Assembly: GCF_900163645.1 (NCBI RefSeq)
Contig: NZ_FUKM01000032.1
Location: 19,610-83,609, forward strand
Reading direction: 5' to 3'
Source of the DNA: Halomonas citrativorans
GTDB lineage: Bacteria > Pseudomonadota > Gammaproteobacteria > Pseudomonadales > Halomonadaceae
DNA: 64,000 nt
Part shown: in pieces, positions 15,794 through 24,961 of the stretch
How the letters are laid out: every line of letters begins with the position of its first letter
Position numbering within the stretch: the stretch's first letter is position 1
The notes under the pieces: model-generated
What the model saw: only the letters and a program-made list of their open reading frames with translations
What the model was told of the DNA's origin: nothing
Database searches by the model: none
Position numbers and translations under genes: made by a program

Positions 15794-18133
15794 TCATCCA
15801 AATAGCAACATGCTCTCGTCAGACTCGGAAAAACCAACCATTACCGCACCTTTCTCGGCGCCGTTGGCTATTTCATCAAGCCAGTACTGCTTACCTGCCG
15901 CATCTGCCGCTCGTTCAAGCACGTTGGAATACATTAGCTCAACAAAGGCGTCATCCTGAATGCCTGCATGGCGCTCGCTGAACTCATCAGAGGCAATAAA
16001 GCTGTTGGCAATAGTGTCAATGCTTGCACTCTGGCTTACGTCCAGCCAGTAGCCCAGCCCCGTACCATCGGCATCGCGATCAAAGGCCGCATCATACAAT
16101 CGTAGGAGAGGATCAACCGCCTCGCTGAGCACGGCGTCATCACGGAATGCCAGGTTCTGAATGCGCAGGTCTTCGCTAATCGACGTTTCAGCTTCGCTGA
16201 ACGGTGTTTCGCTATACATGGCACCCATGTATTCGGCGAAGGCGTCTTGCTCACTACCCTTCTCAGCGAAGTCGAACTTGCCATCCAGCTCATAGGCTTC
16301 AAGCAGATCAACACGCTCAAGATACCGACCTTCCCCTAGCGGATAACCGTCGCCGCCGTCGGCCATGAAGCCCAAGGTAACGACCTTCACGGTCGCGTCT
16401 GCATCGCCGACCAAGCGCCCATTGGCTACAAGCACGTCATGAACCTGGCCGTCTTCGTTGAGAATGGCAGCACTTTGAATGCGCTGCCCTGCGGGCTGCT
16501 CCCAATCGTAGCTGTACTGAACGCCGCCCACCTGGGCAAACTGGCCTGCACTGATATCAGGGCCAGCAGCAGCTACGGCGTACTCTAACACGTCAAGCAG
16601 CGTGCTGCGGTTAACCGTCAGGATGGTCAGGTCATTGTTGAAGCGCAGTGCCGAAGCGGCGTCCAGTTGAGACACGCCACCTGCCGGTTTACCGATGGCA
16701 TCGTTTGCAGGCGGTGCCTGGTAGCTGGGCTCACTATCGCCTCCTTGCACTACGACTTCGCCAATCGCTTCACGAATGCCGCCGCCGTTCTTGAACGAGA
16801 CCATGACCTCGCCATCCAGCTGGCGGGCATACCAAAGGTTAGCGTCGGCGGTGAGATTCCCGAGATTGGTCTCTTCGGTGCGCACCGAGCCGCGCTCTCC
16901 CACCAGATATACATCGGACAGGCCAAGAATATTGCCATCCTGGTCGGCCACGAACTCACCCACGGCACCAACAAGATCTTGGGCAATCTGGCCTTTGGTT
17001 CCGTCAGCAAAAGCGTCTTCCAGGCTGCCCCACAGGGCTTCTACCTGCTCATCCGTCGAGGCGTAAACGCCTGAAGTAGCCTGCTCAATCGAGTCGGTGA
17101 CGACGTGGCCATTTTCGTCAAACTCGACCACTAGCTGAGCGACATAGCGCCAGCCGGCATCGGTGTTCACGATTACCACGTCATTACCGGAAACATCCTT
17201 GGTGAGAATCGGGTAGGTGTCATACGGCTCGCCCGCGCCAGGAAACAGGCCGCGGTCAATGTCATTTTCATTTGCTAGCAGCGAATCCGAACCACCGGCG
17301 ATAATGATATCGACGCCGTCCAGCAGGGTCGCCAGCTCTTCTTCAAACTGAATTTGCTGCAAATGCGCACTCAGGATGATTTTGTTGACGCCTTGCGCTT
17401 CCAGATCATCAATCACCGGCTGAATGATAGCGGCTAGGGCCTGCATATCATTGCTGCCACCTGAGAGCACGTCTACACCGCCAATCGATGAAATACTCTC
17501 GAGAATCTGGGTGGTAACACCGATGATGCCAACCTTTTCACCGCCACGCTCGGCAATGACTGCCGGGGCAAGCTTGGGCTTGTTCGCGTCAGCCAGCACT
17601 TCTTCAAGCGTCGACTGAAATGCATCGTGTGAAAATATCTCGTTGGTGGCCAGACCGCTAAGCGCTGAATCCCCAGAGAAGTCCAGGTTGGCAGATATAT
17701 ACGGGAACTGGGCGCCCAGCCACGCTACGTCGGCGGCACTTTCACCATTGACCACGGGCGCGAGCATGTCGGCAATCAGGTCGGTTCCCAGATCGAACTC
17801 ATGATTGCCCAGCGTCACCGCTGCGGCATCGACCAGATCCATCAGCAGCGCTTCAACCCGCCCCGAGGCGGCTGTAATGCCACTCATGGAGCCCGCTTCC
17901 AGCCCGTAAATATCTTCTACGGCGGTCTGGAACGCAGCTTGCAGACTCTCTTCAGACGCGGCACTTAAATAGGGCCCAGGTAACACCAGATCACCCGAGC
18001 TAACAAACAATGAGTTGGCGTACTGGTTTTCCAAGTGGTCGACGATGGAAACGAAATTGGGTGCGTTCAGTAAGTCCCCGCCACCCCCTTCCATATCAGC
18101 GGCGTGCAGAAGCTGTAGCTGAAAGTTGCTCAT
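15794..18133 (-). CDS. Secreted 5'-nucleotidase-like metallophosphatase with C-terminal DUF4214 region
   Basis: A 779-residue protein. Residues 1-310 form a calcineurin-like phosphatase domain: LLHAADMEGGGG at the N-terminus, VSSGDLVLPG near 45, TLGNHEFDLG near 115 and LSAHLQQ near 250. Residues about 350-620 resemble the 5'-nucleotidase C-terminal substrate domain (NLGNLTADANLWYAR, VSFKNGGGIRE). Residues about 680-775 carry a DUF4214 region (LYDAAFDRDADGTGLGYWLD, YSNVLERAADAAGKQYWLDE). There is no N-terminal signal peptide, consistent with type I export by the adjacent operon. The usual DxH is DxE and the second GHxH-type motif is GGSDS, a variant also found in other large marine nucleotidases as I recall. 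Substrate is inferred to be nucleotides. Confidence 0.88.
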   Translation of the reverse strand: MSNFQLQLLHAADMEGGGGDLLNAPNFVSIVDHLENQYANSLFVSSGDLVLPGPYLSAASEESLQAAFQTAVEDIYGLEAGSMSGITAASGRVEALLMDLVDAAAVTLGNHEFDLGTDLIADMLAPVVNGESAADVAWLGAQFPYISANLDFSGDSALSGLATNEIFSHDAFQSTLEEVLADANKPKLAPAVIAERGGEKVGIIGVTTQILESISSIGGVDVLSGGSNDMQALAAIIQPVIDDLEAQGVNKIILSAHLQQIQFEEELATLLDGVDIIIAGGSDSLLANENDIDRGLFPGAGEPYDTYPILTKDVSGNDVVIVNTDAGWRYVAQLVVEFDENGHVVTDSIEQATSGVYASTDEQVEALWGSLEDAFADGTKGQIAQDLVGAVGEFVADQDGNILGLSDVYLVGERGSVRTEETNLGNLTADANLWYARQLDGEVMVSFKNGGGIREAIGEVVVQGGDSEPSYQAPPANDAIGKPAGGVSQLDAASALRFNNDLTILTVNRSTLLDVLEYAVAAAGPDISAGQFAQVGGVQYSYDWEQPAGQRIQSAAILNEDGQVHDVLVANGRLVGDADATVKVVTLGFMADGGDGYPLGEGRYLERVDLLEAYELDGKFDFAEKGSEQDAFAEYMGAMYSETPFSEAETSISEDLRIQNLAFRDDAVLSEAVDPLLRLYDAAFDRDADGTGLGYWLDVSQSASIDTIANSFIASDEFSERHAGIQDDAFVELMYSNVLERAADAAGKQYWLDEIANGAEKGAVMVGFSESDESMLLFG

Positions 18134-18465
18134 TGAAATCCCCTTCTTTTTTGAGTAATCGACCCTTCAAGCAATGAGGGATGTTACTGAGCTAACAGTG
18201 ACGGCTATATGACACTTTGAATAAATTCGCGCAAAAAATCGTTTTATCCAAGAGGCCAATGCCTAGGCAACGGCCTGTATCGCAGCATCAATCTGGATAT
18301 CTAAAACGTCATAATCATGACACACCCAGACGTTAGGTTAGGTAATCACGTGATATTGCGAACGATGGACGCCGCATATTGACAGGGCCTTATCATGCAT
18401 GTCGCTTGCAACATGCGCATACATGACCCAAACCACAAACGAATGACTGCTTACCCGGACGGAAA
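18134..18465. other. Divergent intergenic region of the nucleotidase and nuclease genes
   Basis: These 332 bases separate the two divergent DUF4214 genes and should hold both promoters. I can support a Pho-box-like promoter for the leftward gene (18181-18215). For the rightward gene I see TTGACA at about 18378 without a convincing -10 element at the right distance, and a GTCAT/ATGAC inverted repeat near 18309-18322 of unknown meaning. Confidence 0.5.
18181..18215 (-). promoter_or_regulatory. Candidate Pho box and -10 element of the nucleotidase gene
   Basis: On the minus strand 18215-18198 reads GTGTCAT-ATAG-CCGTCAC, two heptamers in direct repeat with an 11-base period. Against the PhoB consensus CTGTCAT-N4-CTGTCAT the match is about 11 of 14. 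Eleven bases further is TAACAT (18186-18181), a plausible -10 hexamer at the distance used by PhoB-activated promoters. It lies about 50-80 bases before the start codon. This predicts induction on phosphate starvation. Confidence 0.5.
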
Positions 18466-21400
18466 ATGGACATGAATAACCAGATCATTGTTAGCTCGTT
18501 GTACCAGACGCTGCTGTTACGCCAACCCGATGATCAAGGACAGCGTTACTGGGCGGGTTTACTGGATAGCCGTGAAATAGATGCCGAGGGCGTTGCACGC
18601 AACCTGCTGGCCAGCGCCGAGTTTAACGAAGTGATTCAACCGATCACCCAGCTTTATACCACTTACCTGTTGCGACCTGCCGATACAGAGGGCCTCACCT
18701 ACTGGGCCAACACGCTGCGTGAAGGATTAACGCTGCAGGAGGCGACTGAAAGCTTCAAGACTTCTGCCGAGTTCCAAACGATTGCTACGTATGACGATAC
18801 AGCCTGGCTTACTCAGGCGTATCAGGGGGTATTGGGGCGCGTGCCGGAGCCCGCTGGCGCTGACTACTGGCTGGGAGTACTTTCCACTGGCGCTTCGCGT
18901 GAAAAGATTCTACAAGCCATTGAGGCGAGCAACGAAAGTCAACAGTTAGCGCCGTCCAAGATGCTGCAACCCCTCATGGGTGAAGATAGCAATACAGCTG
19001 GTACTAGTTTCGATACATTGCTAGGCAATCTGATTAACCGAATTGAGGACGAGGCAGCCCAGCCTGAACCCCAAGAACCGGAACAGCCCCAAGAGCCGGA
19101 ACAGCCCCAAGAACCGGAACAGCCCCAAGAGCCGGAACAGCCCCAAGAGCCGGAGCAGCCCCAAGAGCCTGAGCCGGGAAAAACACCCCAACCCGATTTT
19201 CAGCTTGGCGAGCGCTACTACCAGGGCGCATCAGACGCATCAGCAGCCGTTGCCATTGACGAGCAACTAATGCTGGTCGCGGACGATGAAGATCAGACCC
19301 TACGCCTTTATGACCGCGAAACGGGCGGCGCGCCGCTTGTGGCAATTAATCTAAACGATGCGCTGGGTCTCAGCGATAGCCAGGAAGTGGACCTCGAAGC
19401 CGTAGCCACCTACCAGGGGGTTCAGTACTGGCTAGGCTCGCATCAAAGCGGACAGCGCTCGATGATATTCTCTACAGAAGTGGCCGGTGATAGCGCTGAC
19501 ACATTCGATATCAGCGTGACCGGCCAGTTTACCGATCTAGCCAAACAGCTCGCTGCCTGGGATGCGAACAACGAGCACGGTTTAGGGGAAAACGCGCTCA
19601 AACTGGAGCTGGGGATAAATGTTGAAGGCGCGATGTTTATCGACGAGACCCTTTACCTTGGCCTGCGGGCGCCGTTGGACGATGGTTTCGCCCAACTGCT
19701 ACCAGTCACTAACGCTATCGACCTGGTAAATGGCAGCGCTCCCCAAGCGTCATTTGGCGAGCCGCTGCGGCTGGATCTTGATGGCCGGGCCGTGCGCGCC
19801 ATTGAGTCAGCTGGAGATGAGGGTTACTTGATTCTGGCAGGTCCTGTAGATGATGGCGATGACGCTGGTTTTGGACTCTATTTATGGAACGGACACCATG
19901 CTGTTCGCGAAATTGACGGCATCGATCTAAACACCATCCCCGATGCGCTGACCGCGAAGCCCGAAGCGCTTTTTGACGTAAAAATGAGCGATGCAGGTAT
20001 TTCAGCCAGCGTGCTTTTTGATAGCGGTACGGTCGACTGGTTTGATGATGGTCGGTCTTCGAAGGACCTTCCAGATAGCCAGCAGCAGTTTATCGGTACG
20101 GATATTATGTTTGACGCGCTGCCGGATATGGCCCCACGTGCGGGCGATATCGCCGTTACGGCCGTTAGCGGTAGTGACAAAGAGTTTCAGTTTGTTGCAC
20201 TACACGGTATCGCCGAAGGGGCAGAAATTACCTTTACGGATTCCGGCTGGGCGGGTGATGGCTTCCGAGCCAATGAAGGTGCGGTGAAATGGACAGCGCC
20301 TGCTGGCGGGGTTGCCCCAGGTACGGTGATTTCTCACACGCAAAACGCCGACCAGTTCTCTAATGCCAACAGCGCGGCGGTAGGTAATGGCAGCTTCAAT
20401 CTTGCTGTGGGTGGCGATCAGGTCATTGCGTTTGTAGGCGAAGATACAAACCCTACTTTTATCTATGCCATTCAAACCAATAGCAGTGAGTGGCAGGAAA
20501 CCGCCACAAACTCCAATAACTCGGCCCTGCCGCCGGGCCTGGAAAATGGCACGACGGCCATTGCCGTAGGTAGTGCGCGGAATGCGGCGTTTACCGCTGA
20601 TGGGTACGGTACGGCAGACGCGCTTTTAGCGGCGATTGGTAATCCAGATAACTGGACCTTCGAGCGCAATGCCCTGCCCGATAACGCAACGATGGAATTT
20701 CGTATTGGCACGATGGAGGCGCCTTATGTGCCGGGTGAAAGTGACATTGGCCTAGTCATTACCGAGATCTGGCCAGGACAAGCCGGTACGGATATCACCG
20801 AAGACTGGTTTGAAATCACCAATCGCTCGGATGATACCCTGGACTTTGCTGAATCTCCGCTCTACTACGACGACGACAGCGCCAACCCGCAAGATGCCGT
20901 GCTTATCGAAGGCCTGACCACGCTGGCACCGGGCGAATCCGCCATTGTGATCGTCGATGGTGGCATTGATGCCGTGGCCCAGTTCCGTGAGGCCTGGAGC
21001 AACATCAGTAACATCGACAGCCTGAAAGTTGGCTTTGCCGACAATGCCGCCGGTTTGGGCAGCGGTGGCGATGCCGTCACCCTCTGGCAGGGCGACCCGC
21101 GTATTGATGGCAACAAAGTCGCTTTTGAAGCCTACCCCGACACGTCAGATAACGACGCCGCTTCGTGGAACGTGGACCGTCAAGCTTTCACCCAGACAGA
21201 TGAAGAAGGTGCAGCTAGCTCTTCTTCCGCGGGGGGTAATAGTGGCGACGTACCCGCCCTCGCCTCTCCTGGCGTTGCAATTAAACCGGAGCCCGAAATT
21301 ACGCTGATCTCAACGGTTCAGGGTGAAGGTGGTACCAGCGCGCTAAACGGCGAGAACGTCTCGCTGGAGGCGATCGTTACCATGGTGACGCCCAACATGG

Positions 21401-23079
21401 ATGGCTTCTTCCTGCAAGAAGAAGACGAGGACAACGACGATAACCCGCTGACGTCTGAAGGGATATTCGTATATACCGGAAGCGGCAGCAGTGAATGGCT
21501 TGAGCAGCTCTCTGCGGGCGACCAGATTCGTATTGGTGGCACCGTTTCAGAATTTTATGACAAGACTCAGCTTACTGCAGACCGTTCCAGCCTCGACATT
21601 CTGGCTCGCGAGCAACCGCTGCCCCAGAGCCAAGTCATCAAACTGCCTTTTGCAAACAAGCAAGGTATGGAAGCGTTTGAAGGCATGCGTGTCGCCATTA
21701 AAGCGCTCGATGGCGAGCCGTTAGTGGTTACTGAGCTTTACGAGCTGGGCCGTTACGGTGAAGTCACCCTCTCTGCCAACGGTCGTCTAGAGCAATTTAC
21801 CGAGGTTAACGCGCCAAGCGTGGAAGGCTATAGCGCCTGGCTTGAGGATGCAGAAGCCCACACGATCAAGATCGACGATGCCAACTCGTCGCAAAACCCG
21901 GACCCGATTATCTATGGCCGTAACGGTGAAGAGCTTTCAGCCTCCAATCCTCTGCGCGGCGGCGATAAGCTGGACACCCTGGAAGGTATACTGGACTTCA
22001 GCCATGGGGAGTGGAAAGTGCAAAACGTCGATGGCTTGGATTTTTACGGCCCCGACCGCCCCGCCACACCGGATACCGATGCTTTGGGCGATGCTGAAAT
22101 CAAGGTTGCGTCATTCAACGTACTTAACTATTTCAATACTCTGGATGAGAACAACAATAAAACAACCACCCTTGACGGCACTGAGCACTCACCGCGTGGC
22201 GCCAACAATGCTGAAGAGTTTGCCCGTCAGGAAGCCAAGATCGTTAACGCAATCAATACCAGCGGTGCCGATGTAGTGGGCCTGATGGAAGTCGAAAACA
22301 ACGGCTTCGGGGAGAACAGCGCCATTGCGGCCCTTGTTAATGCCTTGAATGCCGATGCCCAGCTAAAAGGTCTTGACGGTGTCACATGGGACTATAGCAC
22401 TCCCAAGGATGCTGAAGGTAATATTGCAAGCCCTGGTACTGATGCTATAGCGGTGGGTGTGATTTATAACAGCCAAGCGGTGACACCTGCCGGTGACGCT
22501 GCCACCAAGACCGACGGCGCGTTTGCCTATGGCAGCCGCCCTCCGGTCATGCAGACCTTCACCGACGATAACGGCGAGCAGTTCTCCGTAGTCGTCAACC
22601 ACTTCAAGTCAAAGGGCAGTGTGATCAATGGCGAAAATGCCATTGGTGACGGTCAAGGCAACAACAACCCGACACGCGTTGAAGCAGCCAAGGAGCTCCT
22701 TGAATGGCTGGAAAGCAATCCAACAGGCAGTGACGATCAAGACGTACTCATCCTGGGTGATTTGAACGCTTATGCCATGGAAGACCCTATCACGGCGCTG
22801 AAAGAAGCAGGGTTTGAGCTGCTCGATGACGACTATAGCTATGTCTTTGATGGCTTCTGGGGGTCGCTGGATCATGCATTGGCCAGCGAATCACTGGCCC
22901 AGCAGGTTACCGGCACCACGACTTGGCATATCAATGCAGACGAAGCGACTGCCTTGGATTACAACACGGAGTACACCTCTGAGCGCCAGGTCGAGAACTT
23001 GTACGCACCGGACCCATTCCGCAGCTCTGACCATGACCCTATTTTGGTGGGCTTAAACCTAAGTGCGGCAGAAGCCTAA
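18466..23079 (+). CDS. Large extracellular nuclease (ExeM/NucH type) with N-terminal DUF4214 region
   Basis: A 1537-residue protein without a signal peptide. Residues about 5-165 are DUF4214-like repeats (LYQTLLLRQPDDQGQRYWAG, AYQGVLGRVPEPAGADYWLG). Residues 203-238 are a Glu/Pro/Gln linker. Residues about 250-550 resemble DUF3616 (MLVADDEDQTLRLYDRE). Near 560-745 is a beta-rich domain, and near 760-900 a lamin-tail-like domain (LVITEIWPG, DWFEITNRS). An OB-fold region (FFLQEEDEDNDDNP) precedes the endonuclease/exonuclease/phosphatase domain from about 1210: VASFNVLNYF, GLMEVENNG, VVNHFKSKGS, ILGDLNAYAMEDP and SSDHDPILVG, all catalytic motifs intact. It should degrade extracellular DNA. DUF4214 at the N- rather than C-terminus is unusual beside its neighbour. 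Confidence 0.93.
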   Translation: MDMNNQIIVSSLYQTLLLRQPDDQGQRYWAGLLDSREIDAEGVARNLLASAEFNEVIQPITQLYTTYLLRPADTEGLTYWANTLREGLTLQEATESFKTSAEFQTIATYDDTAWLTQAYQGVLGRVPEPAGADYWLGVLSTGASREKILQAIEASNESQQLAPSKMLQPLMGEDSNTAGTSFDTLLGNLINRIEDEAAQPEPQEPEQPQEPEQPQEPEQPQEPEQPQEPEQPQEPEPGKTPQPDFQLGERYYQGASDASAAVAIDEQLMLVADDEDQTLRLYDRETGGAPLVAINLNDALGLSDSQEVDLEAVATYQGVQYWLGSHQSGQRSMIFSTEVAGDSADTFDISVTGQFTDLAKQLAAWDANNEHGLGENALKLELGINVEGAMFIDETLYLGLRAPLDDGFAQLLPVTNAIDLVNGSAPQASFGEPLRLDLDGRAVRAIESAGDEGYLILAGPVDDGDDAGFGLYLWNGHHAVREIDGIDLNTIPDALTAKPEALFDVKMSDAGISASVLFDSGTVDWFDDGRSSKDLPDSQQQFIGTDIMFDALPDMAPRAGDIAVTAVSGSDKEFQFVALHGIAEGAEITFTDSGWAGDGFRANEGAVKWTAPAGGVAPGTVISHTQNADQFSNANSAAVGNGSFNLAVGGDQVIAFVGEDTNPTFIYAIQTNSSEWQETATNSNNSALPPGLENGTTAIAVGSARNAAFTADGYGTADALLAAIGNPDNWTFERNALPDNATMEFRIGTMEAPYVPGESDIGLVITEIWPGQAGTDITEDWFEITNRSDDTLDFAESPLYYDDDSANPQDAVLIEGLTTLAPGESAIVIVDGGIDAVAQFREAWSNISNIDSLKVGFADNAAGLGSGGDAVTLWQGDPRIDGNKVAFEAYPDTSDNDAASWNVDRQAFTQTDEEGAASSSSAGGNSGDVPALASPGVAIKPEPEITLISTVQGEGGTSALNGENVSLEAIVTMVTPNMDGFFLQEEDEDNDDNPLTSEGIFVYTGSGSSEWLEQLSAGDQIRIGGTVSEFYDKTQLTADRSSLDILAREQPLPQSQVIKLPFANKQGMEAFEGMRVAIKALDGEPLVVTELYELGRYGEVTLSANGRLEQFTEVNAPSVEGYSAWLEDAEAHTIKIDDANSSQNPDPIIYGRNGEELSASNPLRGGDKLDTLEGILDFSHGEWKVQNVDGLDFYGPDRPATPDTDALGDAEIKVASFNVLNYFNTLDENNNKTTTLDGTEHSPRGANNAEEFARQEAKIVNAINTSGADVVGLMEVENNGFGENSAIAALVNALNADAQLKGLDGVTWDYSTPKDAEGNIASPGTDAIAVGVIYNSQAVTPAGDAATKTDGAFAYGSRPPVMQTFTDDNGEQFSVVVNHFKSKGSVINGENAIGDGQGNNNPTRVEAAKELLEWLESNPTGSDDQDVLILGDLNAYAMEDPITALKEAGFELLDDDYSYVFDGFWGSLDHALASESLAQQVTGTTTWHINADEATALDYNTEYTSERQVENLYAPDPFRSSDHDPILVGLNLSAAEA
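19072..19161 (+). repeat. 18-bp in-frame tandem repeat (five units) in the nuclease gene
   Basis: Five units of the type CAAGARCCGGARCAGCCC encode repeated E-P-E-Q-P-Q, with a decayed sixth unit after 19161. The units differ only by A/G at three positions, so they are young and likely to vary in number between strains. Each change in copy number keeps the frame and alters the length of the linker between the DUF4214 and the following domain by six residues. Confidence 0.9.
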
Positions 23080-23117
23080 AGAGTTCCACAACAACCATTC
23101 TTAAAAGCTCATTATTG

Positions 23118-23148
23118 ATGGCCTCCACTTGCGGGGCCATTTTTTTTT
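23118..23148 (+). terminator. Rho-independent terminator of the nuclease gene
   Basis: ATGGCC and GGCCAT form a stem about 40 bases after the stop codon, followed directly by a run of eight or nine T. This is a classical intrinsic terminator. Confidence 0.85.
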
Positions 23149-23272
23149 ACGCCTTCGAATAGCTCCCCGACTAAAGGTAATCCATGGCTCCGGCTTTACA
23201 GCGTGTTAAATTCATTGCGTAAACTTATTATGCTTACTATTTCACACCGGCTTTTAATTCTGGAGAAACACG

Positions 23273-24706
23273 TTGAGTTCAACACGTTTAGCAGCGGCCA
23301 TTATTGCTGACAGCGGCATTGCCTTCGGTACCAGCGGCGCACGAGGACTGGTAGAGCAATTTACTGACGAGGTATGTGCCGCATTTAGCGTGGCGTTCAT
23401 TTCTGCCATGCAGTCGAGCTTTGACGTAAAACGGATTGCAATCGGCATGGACCTCCGCCCCAGCAGCCCAGCCATGGTAGCAGCGTGCACTGGCGCCGCC
23501 CACGCAATGGGTGTTGAAGTTGATGACTATGGCGTACTGCCCACCCCTGCACTTGCGTTGCAGGCCATGGCAGATGGTATTCCCTGCATAATGATTACCG
23601 GTAGCCATATACCTTTTGATCGTAATGGGATTAAGTTCTATCGGCCTGATGGCGAAATTACCAAACAGGATGAAGATGCGATCTTTGCCTCAACTGCGCG
23701 AATGCCAGCAGAGGTGCATCCAGTACGCAATGTCGTTTCTGATGCAGCCAGCGAGACATACGCCCGGCACTTTACCTCGTGGTTTACCGGCGAGCCGCTA
23801 AAAGGATGGCGCATAGGGCTATATCAGCACTCTGCTGCTGGGCGTGATTTAAACGTCCATATATTGGCCGAGCTAGGTGCCGATGTCGTTATACTCGGTC
23901 GTAGCGAAACCTTTGTTCCAGTGGATACCGAGGCAGTAAGCGAAGAAGATCAGGCAAAGGGCAGCGCATGGGCAAAACAGTACCAGCTGCATGCCCTGCT
24001 CTCTACTGACGGTGACGGCGATAGGCCTCTGGTCGGCGATGAAACAGGTACTTGGCAGCGTGGTGATGTAGTGGGCTTACTGTGCGCGCGAGCGCTGGGG
24101 ATTGAAGCACTTGCTGTTCCAGTAAGCTGTAACACAGCCATTGAAGCGTGCGGTGCGTTTAAAAAGGTTAAACGAACACGCATCGGTTCGCCCTATGTAT
24201 TAGCCAGCATGGCAACGCTCAGCAAGCAGTTTGATCGAGTCGCAGGCTTTGAAGCCAACGGTGGCTTCTTGCTAGGTAGTGAGCTGGAAGTAGACAATCG
24301 TGCACTAGCAGCACTCCCCACCCGCGATGCACTTTTACCCGCGTTAACCTTGATGATAACAGCTGCCCAACAAGGTATCAGGCTGTCGCAGTTATTTGCC
24401 AACCTTCCTTTGCGATATACCGCCAGCGACCGACTTAAGGGCTTTCCTACCTGGCAGAGCAATGCTCTGTTAGCAACGTGGCGTGAAGCCCCTAAAGAGA
24501 TGCAGGAAGCTTTAGGCTTCGCAGCGCCCATTAAAGATATAACTACAATTGATGGCTTACGCATAACGCTGGAAAACAACGATATTGTGCACTTGCGCCC
24601 TTCCGGCAATGCCCCGGAACTGCGATGCTACTGTGAATCAGACTCACAGGCAAAAGCATCTGCCTTGGTTCAGAGAAGCCTGGCTAGCCTCGCTGCCCTT
24701 GCTTAA
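23273..24706 (+). CDS. Phosphomannomutase
   Basis: A 477-residue alpha-D-phosphohexomutase. The metal/phosphoserine loop reads TGSHIPFDRNG (about residue 108), the substrate loop STDGDGDRPL (about 244), and the C-terminal phosphate-binding loop LRPSGNAPELRCY (about 443). It interconverts mannose-6- and mannose-1-phosphate and so feeds ManC at 5-6.4 kb. The start is a TTG at 23273 with TGGAGA seven bases upstream; no ATG occurs before the conserved GTSGARG (residue about 22), so TTG must be used. It is a single gene transcribed to the right, separate from the leftward polysaccharide block. Confidence 0.92.
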   Translation: MSSTRLAAAIIADSGIAFGTSGARGLVEQFTDEVCAAFSVAFISAMQSSFDVKRIAIGMDLRPSSPAMVAACTGAAHAMGVEVDDYGVLPTPALALQAMADGIPCIMITGSHIPFDRNGIKFYRPDGEITKQDEDAIFASTARMPAEVHPVRNVVSDAASETYARHFTSWFTGEPLKGWRIGLYQHSAAGRDLNVHILAELGADVVILGRSETFVPVDTEAVSEEDQAKGSAWAKQYQLHALLSTDGDGDRPLVGDETGTWQRGDVVGLLCARALGIEALAVPVSCNTAIEACGAFKKVKRTRIGSPYVLASMATLSKQFDRVAGFEANGGFLLGSELEVDNRALAALPTRDALLPALTLMITAAQQGIRLSQLFANLPLRYTASDRLKGFPTWQSNALLATWREAPKEMQEALGFAAPIKDITTIDGLRITLENNDIVHLRPSGNAPELRCYCESDSQAKASALVQRSLASLAALA

Positions 24707-24740
24707 GCCAATCGATTTACAGTAAGAAAGCAAAACGAGA

Positions 24741-24758
24741 GAGGCTCCTTAGAGCCTC
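24741..24758 (+). terminator. Weak hairpin after phosphomannomutase
   Basis: GAGGCT and AGCCTC pair around a 6-base loop 35 bases after the stop codon. No T-run follows, so termination here is uncertain. Confidence 0.35.
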
Positions 24759-24930
24759 CCGCGCGTTGCGGCCATCCATAGCCGGAGAACCATTTGTTCA
24801 GTATAGCGATTTATAAAGCCGACAGCGACCACACACCACTGTCGCGTTCTTTATCACCCACAATTCAATTCATGAAAGAAATCAGACCGCTATCATAACG
24901 CAGCCTGAGGTGACTTTCATCGCATCCGCG

Positions 24931-24961
24931 TCAGGTACTGCATGAATGCCGTTCATGGCGA
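24931..24961. repeat. 31-bp repeat, copy A (pairs with 30083-30113)
   Basis: The 31 bases from TCAGGTACTG match 30083-30113 with four substitutions and no gaps, in the same orientation. The centre of this copy is a small palindrome, CATGAA-TGCCG-TTCATG. The two copies lie on either side of the decarboxylase-exchanger operon. Both can be read leftwards as the peptide pattern M-(N/S)-G-I-H-(A/T)-V-P-(D/E)-A. Confidence 0.65.

Noticed and set aside
19072..19179. Regular repeats that could be taken for a CRISPR array
   Set aside because: The units are contiguous, 18 bp, in frame and encode a protein linker; there are no spacers.
15794..23079. RTX-type calcium-binding repeats in the two putative type I cargoes
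   Set aside because: I looked for GGxGxDxUx nonapeptides in both proteins and found none; the single glycine-rich stretch of the nucleotidase is part of its catalytic N-terminus.
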